Notes: generated by a model not told the origin, from the sequence alone. Positions 22,267 to 33,944 are shown, numbered from the stretch's first letter. The stretch is DNA of 46,821 bases from Staphylococcus argensis (GCF_002902305.1 NZ_PPPX01000015.1:1-46821); one strand, 5' to 3'. Translations and numbers: made by a program.

Positions 22267-22586
22267 GTAGCTGTGAGAAGGTGAGTGGCGGGCGTTATGT
22301 GTAGTCTTTAGGACGGTGGCAATATAACTTGATGTATATAGCACTAGCATGACGTTGAGCGCACTCTCAACGAGGTTGCAGTGAATTCATTAAATTCGTT
22401 GTCCAAGTATACTTATTAATCTATTAAAGTAGACTTTTAAATAAAATCAATCTGTATTATACTCTGATAGGAACATATAATGAAATATTTTATAAATTTA
22501 CATAAATTAATAAATTCGCTACTATAATTACCACTTTATAAAAATAGGTTAAACCTCAGACCTTAAAATAATTATCAATGAAAAAT

Positions 22587-22615
22587 TTGACAAGATTTGC
22601 GGTTTGAATTACATT
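22587..22615 (+). promoter_or_regulatory. Promoter of the dlt operon
   Basis: A perfect TTGACA (22587-22592), a 17-base spacer and TACATT (22610-22615) lie about 58 bases before dltX. The interval 22267-22586 is very AT-rich; it holds a hairpin CGTTGAG/CTCAACG (22353-22372) and no gene I can support. I did not find the palindromic GraR-type site (ACAAATTTGT) described in S. aureus. Confidence 0.75.
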
Positions 22616-22672
22616 TAAATAGGATTTATAAGTGTGTAAATTTTTTATTAAGCAAAGAAAAGGGTAGTGTTT

Positions 22673-22804
22673 ATGAGTAAAATTCAAAATCCATACATAA
22701 AGATTACATTATTGACGCTATTTTACCTCGTCATCATGGTTGTCTTGTATTTGATATACGGCACAGGCCAAACAGAGAATACATTTATTTATAACGAATT
22801 CTAA
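22673..22804 (+). CDS. dltX: DltX, small teichoic acid D-alanylation membrane protein
   Basis: The 43-residue protein is one transmembrane helix (about residues 10-32) with a short tail ending in the family signature FIYNEF. DltX precedes dltA in most Firmicute dlt operons. Its C-terminal peptide is thought to carry the D-alanyl group from DltC through the DltB channel to DltD. The tail here has the conserved tyrosine. ATG 22673 follows AAAAGGGTAG. dltA begins 23 bases downstream. Confidence 0.93.
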   Translation: MSKIQNPYIKITLLTLFYLVIMVVLYLIYGTGQTENTFIYNEF

Positions 22805-22827
22805 ACTACATCGAGGAGTTTAATTAG

Positions 22828-24285
22828 ATGAAAGACATATTACAAAGCATAGCGCACTTCAGTATAACTCAACCATGTACGAATGCGATACAACATGAAG
22901 ATGAAACACTCACATATCAAGCATTAGACGAACAATCTACACGTTTAGCCCACATGATACAACAGAGTACGAAACCCATCTTAGTCTATGGTCATATGTC
23001 ACCTTACATGATTGTAGGTATGATTGGCGCGCTTAAAGCGTATTGTGGTTACATTCCTGTAGATACTTCGATTCCTGAACAACGGATTCAATCCATTATT
23101 TCAAAGATTGAACCTGATTATATATTCAATACAACAGACGAAACTTTCACGAGTGATATAGCTGAAGTCATCACGATTGAGCAGCTTGAGGGTAGTTCGT
23201 CAACTGAAGCAGAACTACAAGGCATCCAAGGCGACTCAATTGCGTATACTATCTTTACTTCTGGCTCAACAGGCGAACCTAAAGGTGTGCAAATTTATTA
23301 TGATAGTTTAGTAGAATTTGCGAATTGGGTCGTGACGTTAAATGAGAATAAAGAAGGGCAACACTGGTTAAACCAGGCACCGCTATCATTTGACCTTTCA
23401 GTGATGGCAATTTATCCGGCGCTATTATCAGGAGGCACAATTCAGCTCATCGATAAGACGATGATTAACAAACCGATGTTGTTGCACGAGTTATTCCAAC
23501 GCGAAGACATCAACGTTTGGGTTTCAACACCGTCCTTTATGGAACTGTGTTTAATGTTGCCTAACTTAGACGAGGCGTCACAGACATCGATGGAGACGTT
23601 CCTCTTCTGTGGAGAAATATTAGGGCATAAAACAGCGACAATGTTATTAAACAAGTTCCCGAACGCTAAAGTCTGGAATACGTATGGTCCTACTGAGGCT
23701 ACTGTAGCGGTGACGAGCGTGTTAGTTACTGACGAGCTACTAGCTAACCACGAAGTCATTCCTGTCGGTGTGCCACGCCCTGGTACAGAGTTGAGTTTGA
23801 CTGAGGATAGTGAGCTCGTAATTACAGGTCAAAGTGTCAGTGCAGGTTATGTGAAAGATTCTGAACGCAGTGCGAAAGTCTTCTTTGAGCAAGATGGACG
23901 TCGCGCTTATTATTCCGGAGATAGTGCCGTTTATCGAGATGGTAATTGGTATATTCAAGGCCGAGTTGATAATCAGATTAAGTTTAACGGTTATCGCATG
24001 GAGTTAGAAGAAATCGAAGCGAAATTGAAGAAACAAACAGAAGTGAGAGAGGCGATTGTCGTTCCAATCTATCGCCGTGGTAAAGTTGGTCATTTACTTG
24101 GCGTTGTAGCGACTACAGCACCTATTGAAGATGAGAAGCAAGCAACGCATGACTTGAAAGCGCGTTTGAAGAGCGAACTACCGGATTATATGATTCCGCG
24201 TAAATTTGAGTTTGTCGACCAACTTCCTTTAACGAATAACGGTAAATTAGATCGCAAGAAAGTAAATGAGGTATACGGCTCATGA
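22828..24285 (+). CDS. dltA: D-alanine--D-alanyl carrier protein ligase
   Basis: The 485-residue adenylating enzyme activates D-alanine with ATP and loads it on the phosphopantetheine of DltC, the first step of teichoic acid D-alanylation. The adenylate-forming core motifs are present: the P-loop FTSGSTGEPKG, WNTYGPTEATV, the hinge region YYSGDSAVYRDG, GRVDNQIKFNGYRMELEEIE, and the C-terminal lysine motif NNGKLDRKKV. Length is normal. The ATG follows CGAGGAG. Its stop overlaps the dltB start (ATGA), so the two are translationally coupled. Confidence 0.97.
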   Translation: MKDILQSIAHFSITQPCTNAIQHEDETLTYQALDEQSTRLAHMIQQSTKPILVYGHMSPYMIVGMIGALKAYCGYIPVDTSIPEQRIQSIISKIEPDYIFNTTDETFTSDIAEVITIEQLEGSSSTEAELQGIQGDSIAYTIFTSGSTGEPKGVQIYYDSLVEFANWVVTLNENKEGQHWLNQAPLSFDLSVMAIYPALLSGGTIQLIDKTMINKPMLLHELFQREDINVWVSTPSFMELCLMLPNLDEASQTSMETFLFCGEILGHKTATMLLNKFPNAKVWNTYGPTEATVAVTSVLVTDELLANHEVIPVGVPRPGTELSLTEDSELVITGQSVSAGYVKDSERSAKVFFEQDGRRAYYSGDSAVYRDGNWYIQGRVDNQIKFNGYRMELEEIEAKLKKQTEVREAIVVPIYRRGKVGHLLGVVATTAPIEDEKQATHDLKARLKSELPDYMIPRKFEFVDQLPLTNNGKLDRKKVNEVYGS

Positions 24286-25502
24286 CACCTTATGGCGACT
24301 TTCATTTCTTCTTAATTGCATTTATCGTTCTCATACCGATTATTCTGTTAGGTTTATTTGGCAAACGCTCAAAGATTTACAACTTTATTAGTACTGTAAT
24401 TATGATTGTCTTGATCTTTTCAGATCACAAACATAATTTATTCGACAATGAATATCTCAGTTATCAACTGTTGAGTTTCATTCTATATATTATTTGGCAA
24501 GTCGTGATTATCAAAGGTTACGAACGCGTGCGTACGGTAACGAATTCAACTGCGCTTTATATCAGTGCCTTTGTATTGTCGATTATTCCACTCGCGATAG
24601 TGAAGATTTGTCAAAGCTCATGGTTAGGCCATGGTCAATTGCATTTGCATAGTTCACGCTTGGTCGAACTCTTCGGCTTCCTAGGTATCTCTTATGTGAT
24701 GTTTAAAAGTGTACAACTCATCATGGAATTACGTGACGGCTCAATTAAGAATGTTTCAATTATGAAACTCGTTCAATTTATTACGTTCTTCCCAACGATA
24801 TCTTCAGGTCCTATCGACCGTTATAAACGTTTCGTGAAAGACGACGACAAAACACCCGATGCGAAGACGTATCGCGGTTTATTGGAAAAAGCAGTGCATT
24901 ACATCATGCTTGGCTTCTTATATAAATATATTATTGCGCATCTCATCCATAGTTATGGCATCGTGCCGTTACAAGCACATCATTTAACGACCTTTGTCGA
25001 CTACTGGAAGTACATGTATGCATATAGTTTCTATCTGTTCTTTGACTTTGCAGGTTACAGTTTATTTGCTGTAGCGCTCAGTTACATTTATGGTATTCAG
25101 ACACCAATGAACTTCAACCAGCCATTTAAAGCGAAGAACATTAAAGATTTCTGGAACCGTTGGCATATGAGCTTGTCGTTCTGGTTCCGAGACTGTGTTT
25201 ACATGCGCATCGTCTTCTATATGACGAAGAACAAGATGATGAAGAAGCCGTTGAATATTTCCAATTTCGGGTTCCTCGTGAACTTCGGAATTATGGGGAT
25301 TTGGCATGGACTTGAATGGTTCTACATCATATATGGTTTCTACCATGCCGCTTTATTTATTCTATATAGTTATTATGAAAAATGGCGTAAAAAACGCTTC
25401 GGTAAGCTTAAGCATCCAGTATTCAACATCTTAAGTATTATTATCACTTTCCACTTTGTAGCATTTGGTTTCTTGATATTCTCAGGTGTATTATTTAAAT
25501 AA
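24282..25502 (+). CDS. dltB: D-alanyl-lipoteichoic acid acyltransferase DltB (MBOAT)
   Basis: The 406-residue multi-pass membrane protein is of the membrane-bound O-acyltransferase family. It moves the D-alanyl group from DltC across the membrane. Around a dozen hydrophobic segments are seen. The conserved funnel histidine is near residue 342 in GIWHGLEWFY, and the FWNRWHMSLSFWFRDCVY stretch before it is the usual MBOAT signature. The start overlaps the end of dltA by four bases. dltC begins 38 bases downstream with its own AAAGGAG. Confidence 0.97.
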   Translation: MTPYGDFHFFLIAFIVLIPIILLGLFGKRSKIYNFISTVIMIVLIFSDHKHNLFDNEYLSYQLLSFILYIIWQVVIIKGYERVRTVTNSTALYISAFVLSIIPLAIVKICQSSWLGHGQLHLHSSRLVELFGFLGISYVMFKSVQLIMELRDGSIKNVSIMKLVQFITFFPTISSGPIDRYKRFVKDDDKTPDAKTYRGLLEKAVHYIMLGFLYKYIIAHLIHSYGIVPLQAHHLTTFVDYWKYMYAYSFYLFFDFAGYSLFAVALSYIYGIQTPMNFNQPFKAKNIKDFWNRWHMSLSFWFRDCVYMRIVFYMTKNKMMKKPLNISNFGFLVNFGIMGIWHGLEWFYIIYGFYHAALFILYSYYEKWRKKRFGKLKHPVFNILSIIITFHFVAFGFLIFSGVLFK

Positions 25503-25540
25503 TTACAAACAAAAAAGGATAGTTATAAAGGAGTACTCAT

Positions 25541-25777
25541 ATGGAATTTAGAGAACAAGTATTAGATATATTAGCAGAAGTAGCAGAAGACGACATCGTG
25601 AAAGAACAACCGGACATCGAAGTGTTCGAAGAAGGGATCATTGACTCCATGCAAACAGTTGGATTATTACTCGAAATCCAGAACCAACTTGGCATTGAAG
25701 TGTCTGTCATGGACTTTGATCGTGATGAATGGGCAACACCTAACAAGATTGTTGACGTATTGAACGACCTCCGATGA
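25541..25777 (+). CDS. dltC: D-alanyl carrier protein
   Basis: This 78-residue acidic acyl-carrier-type protein holds D-alanine as a thioester. The phosphopantetheine attachment serine is Ser36 in the motif IIDSMQT. The four-helix carrier layout and the [11 protein letters not shown]-terminus are typical. ATG 25541 follows AAAGGAGTACTC. Its stop overlaps the dltD start by four bases (ATGA). Confidence 0.97.
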   Translation: MEFREQVLDILAEVAEDDIVKEQPDIEVFEEGIIDSMQTVGLLLEIQNQLGIEVSVMDFDRDEWATPNKIVDVLNDLR

Positions 25778-26949
25778 AGAAATATCCAGCAATGATAGCT
25801 TTGGTGTTGAGCGCCATCCTGTTTATTGGGTTTCTATTAACGCCCGCCCAATGGTACCAACAGAAGTGGACGACATCTAAGCTATGCAAACAAAGCGTGT
25901 CCCTTTCTGACAACGTACTTAAAGGCACGGAAATTCAAAGTGCTATGTTAAAGAATGATGATTTCTATCCCGTCTACGGATCAAGTGAGCTCAACAAAGA
26001 CGATCCGTATCAGTCAGCTATCTTGTTGAAGCACAAAGATCAACACATGTTCTACGTAGGTAAAGGTGGATCGACGAGTTTGATTCAAGCCATTACATTA
26101 GGCGCGCAATATTCGAATTTAAAGGGTAAAAAGATGACGGTGTTAATATCACCTCAATGGTTCTCAAAGAAAGGCGTTAACGATAACAACTACACAGGAC
26201 GTTCTTCTAAAGAGCAAGTTAACGCGATTTTTGAAAACAAAGATATCCCAGTTGAATTGAAGAAACGTTACGTGAAGCGTTTGTTAGATTTCAAAGCGAA
26301 CAAGGATAATGATTTTCTTAAAGATTACGTCAATGGCGATACTTCAGGTCATTTTATGAGCCCGTGGAAGATGAACAACTGGCAGAAGATTGAGGCGATT
26401 AAAAGTCACAAGCCAATCTCACTATCACCACTTAGTCAACGTGTAGACAAAGCGCCGGAGAAAGAACGAGATTTGGATCAACTAGAACCACAAGCGGTGA
26501 AGTTTGGTGACAAGCACAGTAAGAGCAACGAATTCGGTATTAAAGATCCATACTGGAAACAGTTGCAAAAACATCGTCATTTCATCTCAAGAAATCATGA
26601 GTTTAAGATGAATTCACCTGAATTTAAAGATTTAGAGTTACTTACAGATACTTTAAATGCTTCAGGTGCAGATGTTCAATACGTGATCTTACCGGTCAAT
26701 GGTAAATGGTATGATCATATCAATATCAAGCCGGAGAAACGCTATAAAGTGTACGACAAGATTCAACATGTGATTGAGCAACATGATAAGCATGGTACGA
26801 TTTATGACATGCGTTCTGAAGACTACGAGCCGCATACGATGAGTGATGCTGTGCACATCGGCTGGAGAGGCTGGGTCGTGCTCAGTGAACATATTCAAGA
26901 ACACATCGACGGTAAAGATAGAGCGCAGCAAACATCAGACAATCATTAA
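25774..26949 (+). CDS. dltD: D-alanyl-lipoteichoic acid transfer protein DltD
   Basis: The 391-residue protein has an N-terminal membrane anchor (about residues 6-23) and an extracellular SGNH-like hydrolase domain. The catalytic serine is Ser70 in YGSSELN, the same number as in S. aureus. The aspartate-histidine pair lies in [11 protein letters not shown] near the C-terminus. DltD makes the final transfer of D-alanine to lipoteichoic acid, reducing negative surface charge and sensitivity to cationic peptides. The start overlaps dltC. A strong terminator closes the operon. Confidence 0.97.
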   Translation: MKKYPAMIALVLSAILFIGFLLTPAQWYQQKWTTSKLCKQSVSLSDNVLKGTEIQSAMLKNDDFYPVYGSSELNKDDPYQSAILLKHKDQHMFYVGKGGSTSLIQAITLGAQYSNLKGKKMTVLISPQWFSKKGVNDNNYTGRSSKEQVNAIFENKDIPVELKKRYVKRLLDFKANKDNDFLKDYVNGDTSGHFMSPWKMNNWQKIEAIKSHKPISLSPLSQRVDKAPEKERDLDQLEPQAVKFGDKHSKSNEFGIKDPYWKQLQKHRHFISRNHEFKMNSPEFKDLELLTDTLNASGADVQYVILPVNGKWYDHINIKPEKRYKVYDKIQHVIEQHDKHGTIYDMRSEDYEPHTMSDAVHIGWRGWVVLSEHIQEHIDGKDRAQQTSDNH

Positions 26950-26959
26950 TATTGTAATG

Positions 26960-27032
26960 AAGTTGGAATATCCTCAACGCATCGAAAGTTTAGGTTGATG
27001 TGTTTGACTAGTAGAGGATATTCCAACTTTTT
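26960..27032 (+). terminator. Strong nested terminator of the dlt operon
   Basis: A perfect 16-bp stem joins 26960-26975 and 27014-27029 and is followed by Ts. Inside the loop AACGCATC (26976-26983) can pair with GATGTGTT (26997-27004), with G-U. Confidence 0.92.
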
Positions 27033-27147
27033 CTATATCCATCGCATGATTCGCATACGACTTTGGGTAAAGAGTTATGTTATGATATACAGGAATACGT
27101 CTCGCGTGAGCAACGCGGAAATTAGCGCAACAAGCGGAGGTAACACA

Positions 27148-27720
27148 ATGAAATGTATTGTTGGTCTCGGTAATATAGGGAAACGTTTTGAACTTACAAG
27201 ACATAACATTGGATTTGAAGTGATCGATCACTTGATTGAACGACAACATTTTAAAATGGATAAACAGAAGTTTAAGGCGGCTTATACGATTGAACGTATA
27301 GGCAACGAGAAAGTGATGCTCGTGGAACCGCTGACGATGATGAACTTGTCGGGTGAAGCGGTCGCGCCACTCATGGATTATTATAATATTGATACAGAAG
27401 ATTTACTCGTGCTGTATGACGACTTAGATTTATCTCAAGGGCAAGTGCGTCTGCGTCAAAAGGGTAGTGCAGGCGGCCATAATGGGATGAAATCAATTAT
27501 TAAAATGATCGGTACAGATCAATTTAAACGCATTCGTATCGGCGTAGGACGTCCGACGAATGGCATGTCTGTTCCAGATTATGTATTGCAGAAGTTCTCC
27601 AAGGAAGAAATGAAAGTAATGGAGAAAGTGATTGAACATGCGGCATACGCAGTTGAAGATTATATCGAAACATCTGATTTCGATAATGTAATGAATAAAT
27701 ATAATGGTGAGGTCAATTGA
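27148..27720 (+). CDS. pth: Peptidyl-tRNA hydrolase
   Basis: The 190-residue enzyme frees tRNA from prematurely released peptidyl-tRNA. The catalytic histidine is His19 in [10 protein letters not shown], and the motifs [15 protein letters not shown] and [12 protein letters not shown] are complete. The start is ATG 27148 behind GCGGAGG (MKCIVGLGN), matching homologues; the open frame runs further upstream but has no suited start. It overlaps mfd (pth TGA inside the mfd TTG codon context). In S. aureus pth follows rplY directly; here the dlt operon stands between them. Confidence 0.97.
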   Translation: MKCIVGLGNIGKRFELTRHNIGFEVIDHLIERQHFKMDKQKFKAAYTIERIGNEKVMLVEPLTMMNLSGEAVAPLMDYYNIDTEDLLVLYDDLDLSQGQVRLRQKGSAGGHNGMKSIIKMIGTDQFKRIRIGVGRPTNGMSVPDYVLQKFSKEEMKVMEKVIEHAAYAVEDYIETSDFDNVMNKYNGEVN

Positions 27721-30700
27721 AATCAATAATAACGAACTATATAAAGACAGATAAACGTTATCAAGAATTAGACAGTGTAGTTGGACAGAGTAATGTACTA
27801 GTGACAGGCCTCTCCGCTTCAGCGAAAGCTGCCATCATAGCGGAGAAGTTCTTGAACAGCCATGAGCAGATGCTCGTGGTGACGAACAATCTCTATCAAG
27901 CTGAGAAGCTAGAGCAAGATCTCTTACAATTTGTCGATTCGACAGAGTTATACAAATATCCTCTTCAAGATATCATGACTGAAGAGTTCTCTACTCAAAG
28001 CCCTGAGTTCATGAGTGAACGTGTGAGAACCCTCACTGCACTCGTAGAAGAACGACGAGGGTTATTTATCGTGCCATTAAATGGTTTGAAGAAGTGGCTC
28101 ACACCTGTCGAATTATGGAAGAATCATCAAGTTGAACTCGAAGTAGGCGACGACATTGACGTTGATGAATTTCTCAATAAACTCGTCAACATGGGGTATC
28201 GACGTGAAAGCGTCGTGTCTCATATTGGTGAGTTCTCGTTGCGTGGGGGCATCATCGACATTTACCCACTGATTGGTGACCCCGTTCGTATCGAGCTGTT
28301 TGATACAGAAGTCGATTCAATCCGTGATTTCGACGTGGAAACACAACGTTCCAATCAGAATATCGAGCACGTGCACATCACGACAGCAAGTGACTATATT
28401 ATCACAGACGAAGTGCTCAAACAGACGAAGCGCAACGTGCAAGCTGCCTACGAAGAGACACGTCCGAAGATTGATAAAGCTGTGCGCAATGATTTGAAAG
28501 AGACGCTTGAAAGCTACCAGCTCTTTGAATCGGACTTCTTCGATCATCAAGTGTTGCGACGTCTCGTTGCCTTTATGTACGAACAGCCCGCGACGTTGAT
28601 TGATTATTTTAAAAGTAATGCGATTGTCATCGTGGATGAGTTCAACCGTGTGAAAGAGACAGAAGAAGCGTTAACAGTAGAAACCGAAGACTTTATGTCT
28701 CAACTCATTGAGAGTGGTAAAGGTTTCATTGGACAACAATTCCTAAAAGATGACAGTGTTGAATACTTGCTAGAGGATTACAAGATTACATACTTCACTC
28801 TTTTTACAGCAACGATGAATACGAAGATTGAGCATATCATCAAATTCTCTTGCAAACCTGTTCAACAATTCTATGGTCAATACGACATCATGCGTTCAGA
28901 GTTCCAACGCTACGTTAACAATGACTATACCGTCGTCGTGCTCGTTGAAACGGAGTCGAAGAAAGAACGTATTCAGTCTATGCTCAATGAGATGCACATT
29001 CCGACGTTCTTAGATACGGTGAGTAACGAGATTACTGGCGGTCAAGCAGTTATTACGGAAGGTAGTCTATCTGAAGGCTTTGAACTACCGTACATGCAAT
29101 TGGCGATCGTCACAGAACGTGAACTGTTTAAATCTAAACAGAAGAAGAAACGCAAGCGTACGAAGACGATTTCAAATGCGGAAAAGATTAAATCGTACCA
29201 AGACTTGAAGGTCGGCGACTACATCGTGCACGTACATCACGGGGTAGGACGCTATTTGGGTGTCGAAACCCTCGAAGTGAACGGTATTCATAAAGACTAT
29301 ATTAAGCTTCAATATAAAGGTACCGATCAACTCTTCGTTCCTGTCGATCAGATGGATCAAGTTCAGAAATATGTCGCTTCCGAAGATAAATCACCAAGAT
29401 TGAATAAATTGGGTGGTTCAGAATGGAAGAAGACGAAAGCGAAGGTTCAACAAAGTGTTGAAGATATCGCAGATGAACTCATTGAACTGTACAAAGAACG
29501 TGAGATGGCACAAGGTCACAAATTTGGTCCTGATACACCAGAACAACACGATTTCGAAATGGATTTCCCATTCGAATTAACGCCAGACCAAGCGAAGTCC
29601 ATTGAAGAGATTAAAGGTGACATGGAACGCACGAAACCGATGGATCGCTTGCTATGCGGTGACGTAGGTTATGGTAAGACGGAAGTCGCCGTTCGCGCAG
29701 CTTTTAAAGCAGTCATGGAAGGCAAGCAAGTCGCTTTCTTAGTGCCGACGACGATTCTCGCTCAGCAACACTATGAAACGTTAATTGAGCGTATGCAAGA
29801 TTTCCCAATCGAAATTCAGCTGATGAGTCGTTTTAGAACGAGCAAAGAAATCAAGCAAACGAAAGAGGGACTGAAATCAGGTTACGTCGATATCGTTGTA
29901 GGTACACATAAATTATTAGGTAAGACTGTCGAGTACAAAGATTTAGGCCTTCTCGTCGTCGATGAAGAGCAACGCTTTGGTGTGCGTCACAAAGAGAAGA
30001 TTAAACAACTTAAGACGAATGTCGATGTGCTAACACTGACAGCCACACCTATCCCACGTACCTTACATATGAGTATGTTAGGTGTACGTGATCTTTCAGT
30101 AATTGAAACACCACCTGAGAACCGCTTCCCAGTGCAAACTTACGTAGTCGAGCAGAACTCTAATTTTATTAAAGAAGCCTTGGAACGTGAACTGTCACGT
30201 GATGGACAAGTCTTCTATTTATACAACCAAGTTCAGTCGATATATGAAAAACGTGAGCAGCTACAAATGCTCATGCCGGATGCGAATATCGCCGTTGCCC
30301 ATGGTCAGATGACCGAGCGTGATTTAGAGGAAACGATGCTCAGCTTTATCAACCACGAGTTCGACATTCTCGTGACAACGACGATTATTGAGACGGGTGT
30401 CGATGTGCCTAATGCTAACACGCTGATCATTGAGAATGCAGACCGCTTCGGCCTCAGTCAGTTGTATCAATTACGTGGTCGTGTAGGACGCTCAAGTCGA
30501 ATTGGCTATGCTTACTTCTTGCATCCGATGAACAAGGTGCTGACAGAGACAGCAGAAGATCGTCTTCAAGCCATCAAAGAGTTTACGGAGCTGGGTTCTG
30601 GATTCAAGATTGCGATGCGCGATTTAAACATACGTGGTGCAGGTAATCTCCTCGGTAAACAACAGAGCGGCTTTATCGATTCCGTCGGCTTTGACCTCTA

Positions 30701-31229
30701 CTCTCAAATGCTTGAAGAGGCCGTTAATGAGAAACGAGGCATTAAGGAAGAGAAACCTGATGCGCCAGAAGTGGAAATTGAGCTCAATATTGATGCGTAT
30801 CTACCAGCGCAATATATTCCTAACGAGCAAGCGAAGATTGAGATTTATAAAAAGCTTCGTCAACTAGAAACGATGGAACAACTCAGAGATGTTAAAGATG
30901 AACTCATCGATCGCTTTAACGAATATCCACCAGAAGTGGAACGCTTGTTAGATATGATGGAAATCAAAGTCTATGCTTTACATGCAGGCATTACTTCTAT
31001 CAAAGAGCAGGGCAAACAAGTCGAAGTACTGCTCTCTCAACAAGGTACGAATGACGTGAATGGTGAAGCATTATTCAAAGCGACACAACCGCTTGGACGA
31101 GCGATGAAACTCGGTGTGAAAGAAGGACAAATGAAAGTGAATTTAAACAAGAGTGCCAACACCCTCGACAACTTGAAATTCTTAGTTAAATGTATAGAGG
31201 AGAGTATGACAGTACGAGATGAAGACTAA
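27717..31229 (+). CDS. mfd: Transcription-repair coupling factor Mfd
   Basis: The 1170-residue translocase removes RNA polymerase stalled at lesions and recruits the UvrA excision machinery. The UvrB-like N-terminal domains, an RNA polymerase-interacting domain (near [17 protein letters not shown]), the RecG-like helicase core with Walker [10 protein letters not shown] and the DEEQ box (VVDEEQRFG), and the C-terminal TRCF domain appear in order. Length is normal. The start is TTG at 27717 ([10 protein letters not shown]), overlapping the pth stop, with GGTGAGG five bases upstream. The downstream flippase gene overlaps its end. Confidence 0.96.
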   Translation: MKSIITNYIKTDKRYQELDSVVGQSNVLVTGLSASAKAAIIAEKFLNSHEQMLVVTNNLYQAEKLEQDLLQFVDSTELYKYPLQDIMTEEFSTQSPEFMSERVRTLTALVEERRGLFIVPLNGLKKWLTPVELWKNHQVELEVGDDIDVDEFLNKLVNMGYRRESVVSHIGEFSLRGGIIDIYPLIGDPVRIELFDTEVDSIRDFDVETQRSNQNIEHVHITTASDYIITDEVLKQTKRNVQAAYEETRPKIDKAVRNDLKETLESYQLFESDFFDHQVLRRLVAFMYEQPATLIDYFKSNAIVIVDEFNRVKETEEALTVETEDFMSQLIESGKGFIGQQFLKDDSVEYLLEDYKITYFTLFTATMNTKIEHIIKFSCKPVQQFYGQYDIMRSEFQRYVNNDYTVVVLVETESKKERIQSMLNEMHIPTFLDTVSNEITGGQAVITEGSLSEGFELPYMQLAIVTERELFKSKQKKKRKRTKTISNAEKIKSYQDLKVGDYIVHVHHGVGRYLGVETLEVNGIHKDYIKLQYKGTDQLFVPVDQMDQVQKYVASEDKSPRLNKLGGSEWKKTKAKVQQSVEDIADELIELYKEREMAQGHKFGPDTPEQHDFEMDFPFELTPDQAKSIEEIKGDMERTKPMDRLLCGDVGYGKTEVAVRAAFKAVMEGKQVAFLVPTTILAQQHYETLIERMQDFPIEIQLMSRFRTSKEIKQTKEGLKSGYVDIVVGTHKLLGKTVEYKDLGLLVVDEEQRFGVRHKEKIKQLKTNVDVLTLTATPIPRTLHMSMLGVRDLSVIETPPENRFPVQTYVVEQNSNFIKEALERELSRDGQVFYLYNQVQSIYEKREQLQMLMPDANIAVAHGQMTERDLEETMLSFINHEFDILVTTTIIETGVDVPNANTLIIENADRFGLSQLYQLRGRVGRSSRIGYAYFLHPMNKVLTETAEDRLQAIKEFTELGSGFKIAMRDLNIRGAGNLLGKQQSGFIDSVGFDLYSQMLEEAVNEKRGIKEEKPDAPEVEIELNIDAYLPAQYIPNEQAKIEIYKKLRQLETMEQLRDVKDELIDRFNEYPPEVERLLDMMEIKVYALHAGITSIKEQGKQVEVLLSQQGTNDVNGEALFKATQPLGRAMKLGVKEGQMKVNLNKSANTLDNLKFLVKCIEESMTVRDED

Positions 31230-32757
31230 ATCAAAGACCGCTTTCAATGGGGTAGTGGTTCTGACCGCAGCTTTGATTATTATCAAGATATTAAGCGCGC
31301 TTTACCGCGTACCCTATCAGAACATTCTAGGTGACTCAGGACTTTATGCTTATCAACAAGTGTATCCATTATTAGCACTTGGAGGCATCTTATCGGCAAC
31401 GGCTATACCAAGTGCAATTACTCAAATCTTTGAGGCGGAACGCTCAAGTGCACGATACACACGAATGCTTCTTGTGGTACAAACGCTTGGCATCAGTTTA
31501 TTTATTATCTGTTTTATTTGTGCACCATGGTTAACCCGCTTGATGGGCGATCCAAGTTTGACCACTATATTGAGAGTGGCGAGCGCTAGCTTTTTATTCA
31601 TTGGAATATTAGGCGTCTGTCGTGCGTATTATCAATCTGCACAGAACATGAATCCGCCTGCTATTTCCCAGGTAATAGAGCAGCTCATTAGAGTAAGTAT
31701 TATCTTTATCGCTATCGGCTGTTTTGTCAAGCAGGATTGGACCGTCTACCAAGCTGCAACACTCTCGATCGGTGGTTCCGTTATCGGTGCGTTAGGGGCA
31801 AGCATCTTTTTCATTTCACGTCGTCCCTTTAAACTTACGTTAGCCGAGGAAACGCGCACGCCGATTGAATGGCGCCATTTCTTCTTAGCCGTCGTTATCT
31901 TCTCGGTAAGTCAGATACTCGTCCTGTTGTGGCAAATCGTGGATAGCTTTACCGTTATTCGCCTGTTAAAAGCAGTAGGTGTTCCTTTTAAAGAAGCGAT
32001 TGAACAGAAAGGGATCTTTGATAGAGGCCCATCCTTTATTCAAATGGGACTCATCATTACGACGACGTTTAGTTTCGTTCTCTTACCATTACTGTCTAAA
32101 GCAGTGAGAGAAGAGGCGCATCATCTCGTAAGTCGTTACATTAACGCCTCTTTAAAGGTAACGATTCTCATCAGTACTGCAGCAGGAGTGGGTTTGGTCA
32201 ACTTAATGCCATCGTTAAACATCGTCTTCTTCGAGAATAACAGTCTACCAGGAACGTTGAGTGTCTTCATGTTGACGGTAATTTGCGTCTCGCTCATTAT
32301 GATGGATATCGCATTACTGCAAGTGAAACAACAAGAGAAGACCGTTCTGATTGGTTTAGGTGTAGGTCTCTGTAGTAAAATAATAGGTAACCTAGTGCTC
32401 ATACCTATGATTCACACGTTGGGCTTGAGCGTCAGTACGGTGCTTTCCTTAGCTATCTTTGCTGGAATCTTACATCGCAAAGTGATGCAGCTCTATCCAT
32501 TGCATCGCATGAAAGCATTTGTGGGTAAACTCATCTTAGTGATGATAGGAATGACGATTGTCGTTCAAGTTCTCATGTTCTGCTTTCCAATACACGGTCG
32601 TATCAGCGGCCTGATTACGTTAATCATCAGTGCGTTAGCAGGTATCATTACCACGGTGATATTAGTAGTCAAATTGCGTTTGTTATCCTATAAAGAAGTG
32701 AAACATTTACCATTTGGCGACAAACTATATCAGTATAAGAGAGGAAGACGTCGATGA
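31219..32757 (+). CDS. MATE/SpoVB-type polysaccharide flippase
   Basis: The 512-residue protein has about 14 hydrophobic segments and the layout of the MOP superfamily (SpoVB/MurJ-like polysaccharide biosynthesis proteins; YabM position in B. subtilis). The early conserved region [26 protein letters not shown] is characteristic. Relatives move lipid-linked precursors such as lipid II across the membrane; the substrate of this one is not known. ATG 31219 overlaps mfd by 11 bases, and its stop overlaps the mazG start (ATGA), so it is in one transcription unit. Confidence 0.9.
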   Translation: MKTKSKTAFNGVVVLTAALIIIKILSALYRVPYQNILGDSGLYAYQQVYPLLALGGILSATAIPSAITQIFEAERSSARYTRMLLVVQTLGISLFIICFICAPWLTRLMGDPSLTTILRVASASFLFIGILGVCRAYYQSAQNMNPPAISQVIEQLIRVSIIFIAIGCFVKQDWTVYQAATLSIGGSVIGALGASIFFISRRPFKLTLAEETRTPIEWRHFFLAVVIFSVSQILVLLWQIVDSFTVIRLLKAVGVPFKEAIEQKGIFDRGPSFIQMGLIITTTFSFVLLPLLSKAVREEAHHLVSRYINASLKVTILISTAAGVGLVNLMPSLNIVFFENNSLPGTLSVFMLTVICVSLIMMDIALLQVKQQEKTVLIGLGVGLCSKIIGNLVLIPMIHTLGLSVSTVLSLAIFAGILHRKVMQLYPLHRMKAFVGKLILVMIGMTIVVQVLMFCFPIHGRISGLITLIISALAGIITTVILVVKLRLLSYKEVKHLPFGDKLYQYKRGRRR

Positions 32758-33944
32758 CACATTCAATTACGATAGTAGGATTAGGAAATCATAGCTTAGA
32801 GGATATGACTTTAGGTGTTTATCGTTATTTGAAAGCGCAGTCGCTTGTCTACGCACGAACGTTAGAACACCCAGTCATCAATGAGTTGCAAGACGAAGTG
32901 CGCTTTGAAGGCTTTGATCATCTCTATGAGGCGCATGAACAATTTGAAGATGTCTATCAAGCGATTACAGATGAACTGATTACAACAGCTCATAAGCAAG
33001 ATGTCGTTTATGCAGTTCCAGGTCATCCTCGCGTTGCGGAAACGACGACACGCTTGTTGTTTGAAGCAGCAGCTAAAGATGACGCGCTAACAGTACAAGT
33101 TCATGGAGGTCGCAGTTTCCTCGATGATGTGTTTGAAGCGGTTCAGGTAGACCCTAATGATGGCTTTACCTTACTTGATGCGACAGCGCTTAAAGCTGAT
33201 CAATTAAATATTCGCAATCATACCTTAATCACGCAGGTCTATAGCAGTCTCGTAGCAGGCGATGTGAAGATTACCTTGATGGAGCGTTATCCCGATGATC
33301 ATCCAGTTTCCATCGTTACAGGCGTGCATGCGACAGGGGCTACGCGTCAGACAGTGCCGTTACACGAGCTAGACTTTGAGAGTGACGCTTTTACGAACCT
33401 GACAAGTGTCTTTGTTCCACGTGTTGAAGCGGCACAAGCATACTACAGCGATTTCACTTATGCGACTGAAGTGATTGATTTGCTTGTGGATGATGAGAAA
33501 GGCTGTCCTTGGGATAAAAAGCAAACGCATGATTCTCTGAAACGTTATTTACTCGAAGAATCTTTCGAGCTCTTTGAAGCTATCGATAACGAAGATGATT
33601 GGCACATGATCGAAGAGTTAGGTGACATACTTTTACAAGTATTGTTACACACAAGTATCGGTAAGAAGGAAGGCTATTTCGATATCGGAGAGGTCATTGC
33701 AAGCTTAAATGATAAAATGATCCGCCGACATCCACATATCTTCGGTGAAGCACATGCGGAAGATGAATCGGATTTACAGGAGATCTGGGCTGAGGCGAAA
33801 CGTAAAGAAGGTAAGCCAACACGAGTGAAGTTTGAAAAAGTATTTGCAGAGCATTTCTTGAAGTTGTATGATAAGACAAAAAATAAAGATTTAAGCGAAG
33901 AAGAATTGAAAGAATACATTGAGCGAGGAGGTCATGAAGCATGA
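32754..33944 (+). CDS. mazG: Tetrapyrrole methylase-like/MazG fusion protein (YabN type)
   Basis: The 396-residue protein fuses an N-terminal SAM-methylase-like domain (ITIVGLGNHSLEDMTLG, YAVPGHPRVAETTT) to a C-terminal MazG nucleoside triphosphate pyrophosphohydrolase domain. The MazG motif is visible as CPWDKKQTHDSLKRYLLEE followed by an E-E-L-GD metal site (MIEELGDILLQVLLH). This fused form is usual for Firmicutes. MazG domains remove aberrant dNTPs; the role of the methylase-like half is unknown. Four-base overlaps exist at both ends (flippase, rqcP). Confidence 0.93.
   Translation: MTHSITIVGLGNHSLEDMTLGVYRYLKAQSLVYARTLEHPVINELQDEVRFEGFDHLYEAHEQFEDVYQAITDELITTAHKQDVVYAVPGHPRVAETTTRLLFEAAAKDDALTVQVHGGRSFLDDVFEAVQVDPNDGFTLLDATALKADQLNIRNHTLITQVYSSLVAGDVKITLMERYPDDHPVSIVTGVHATGATRQTVPLHELDFESDAFTNLTSVFVPRVEAAQAYYSDFTYATEVIDLLVDDEKGCPWDKKQTHDSLKRYLLEESFELFEAIDNEDDWHMIEELGDILLQVLLHTSIGKKEGYFDIGEVIASLNDKMIRRHPHIFGEAHAEDESDLQEIWAEAKRKEGKPTRVKFEKVFAEHFLKLYDKTKNKDLSEEELKEYIERGGHEA

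Noticed and set aside
22440..22530. A 15-codon ORF near 22479 upstream of dltX
   Set aside because: It has no proper ribosome binding site and the composition is that of AT-rich intergenic DNA; likely chance.
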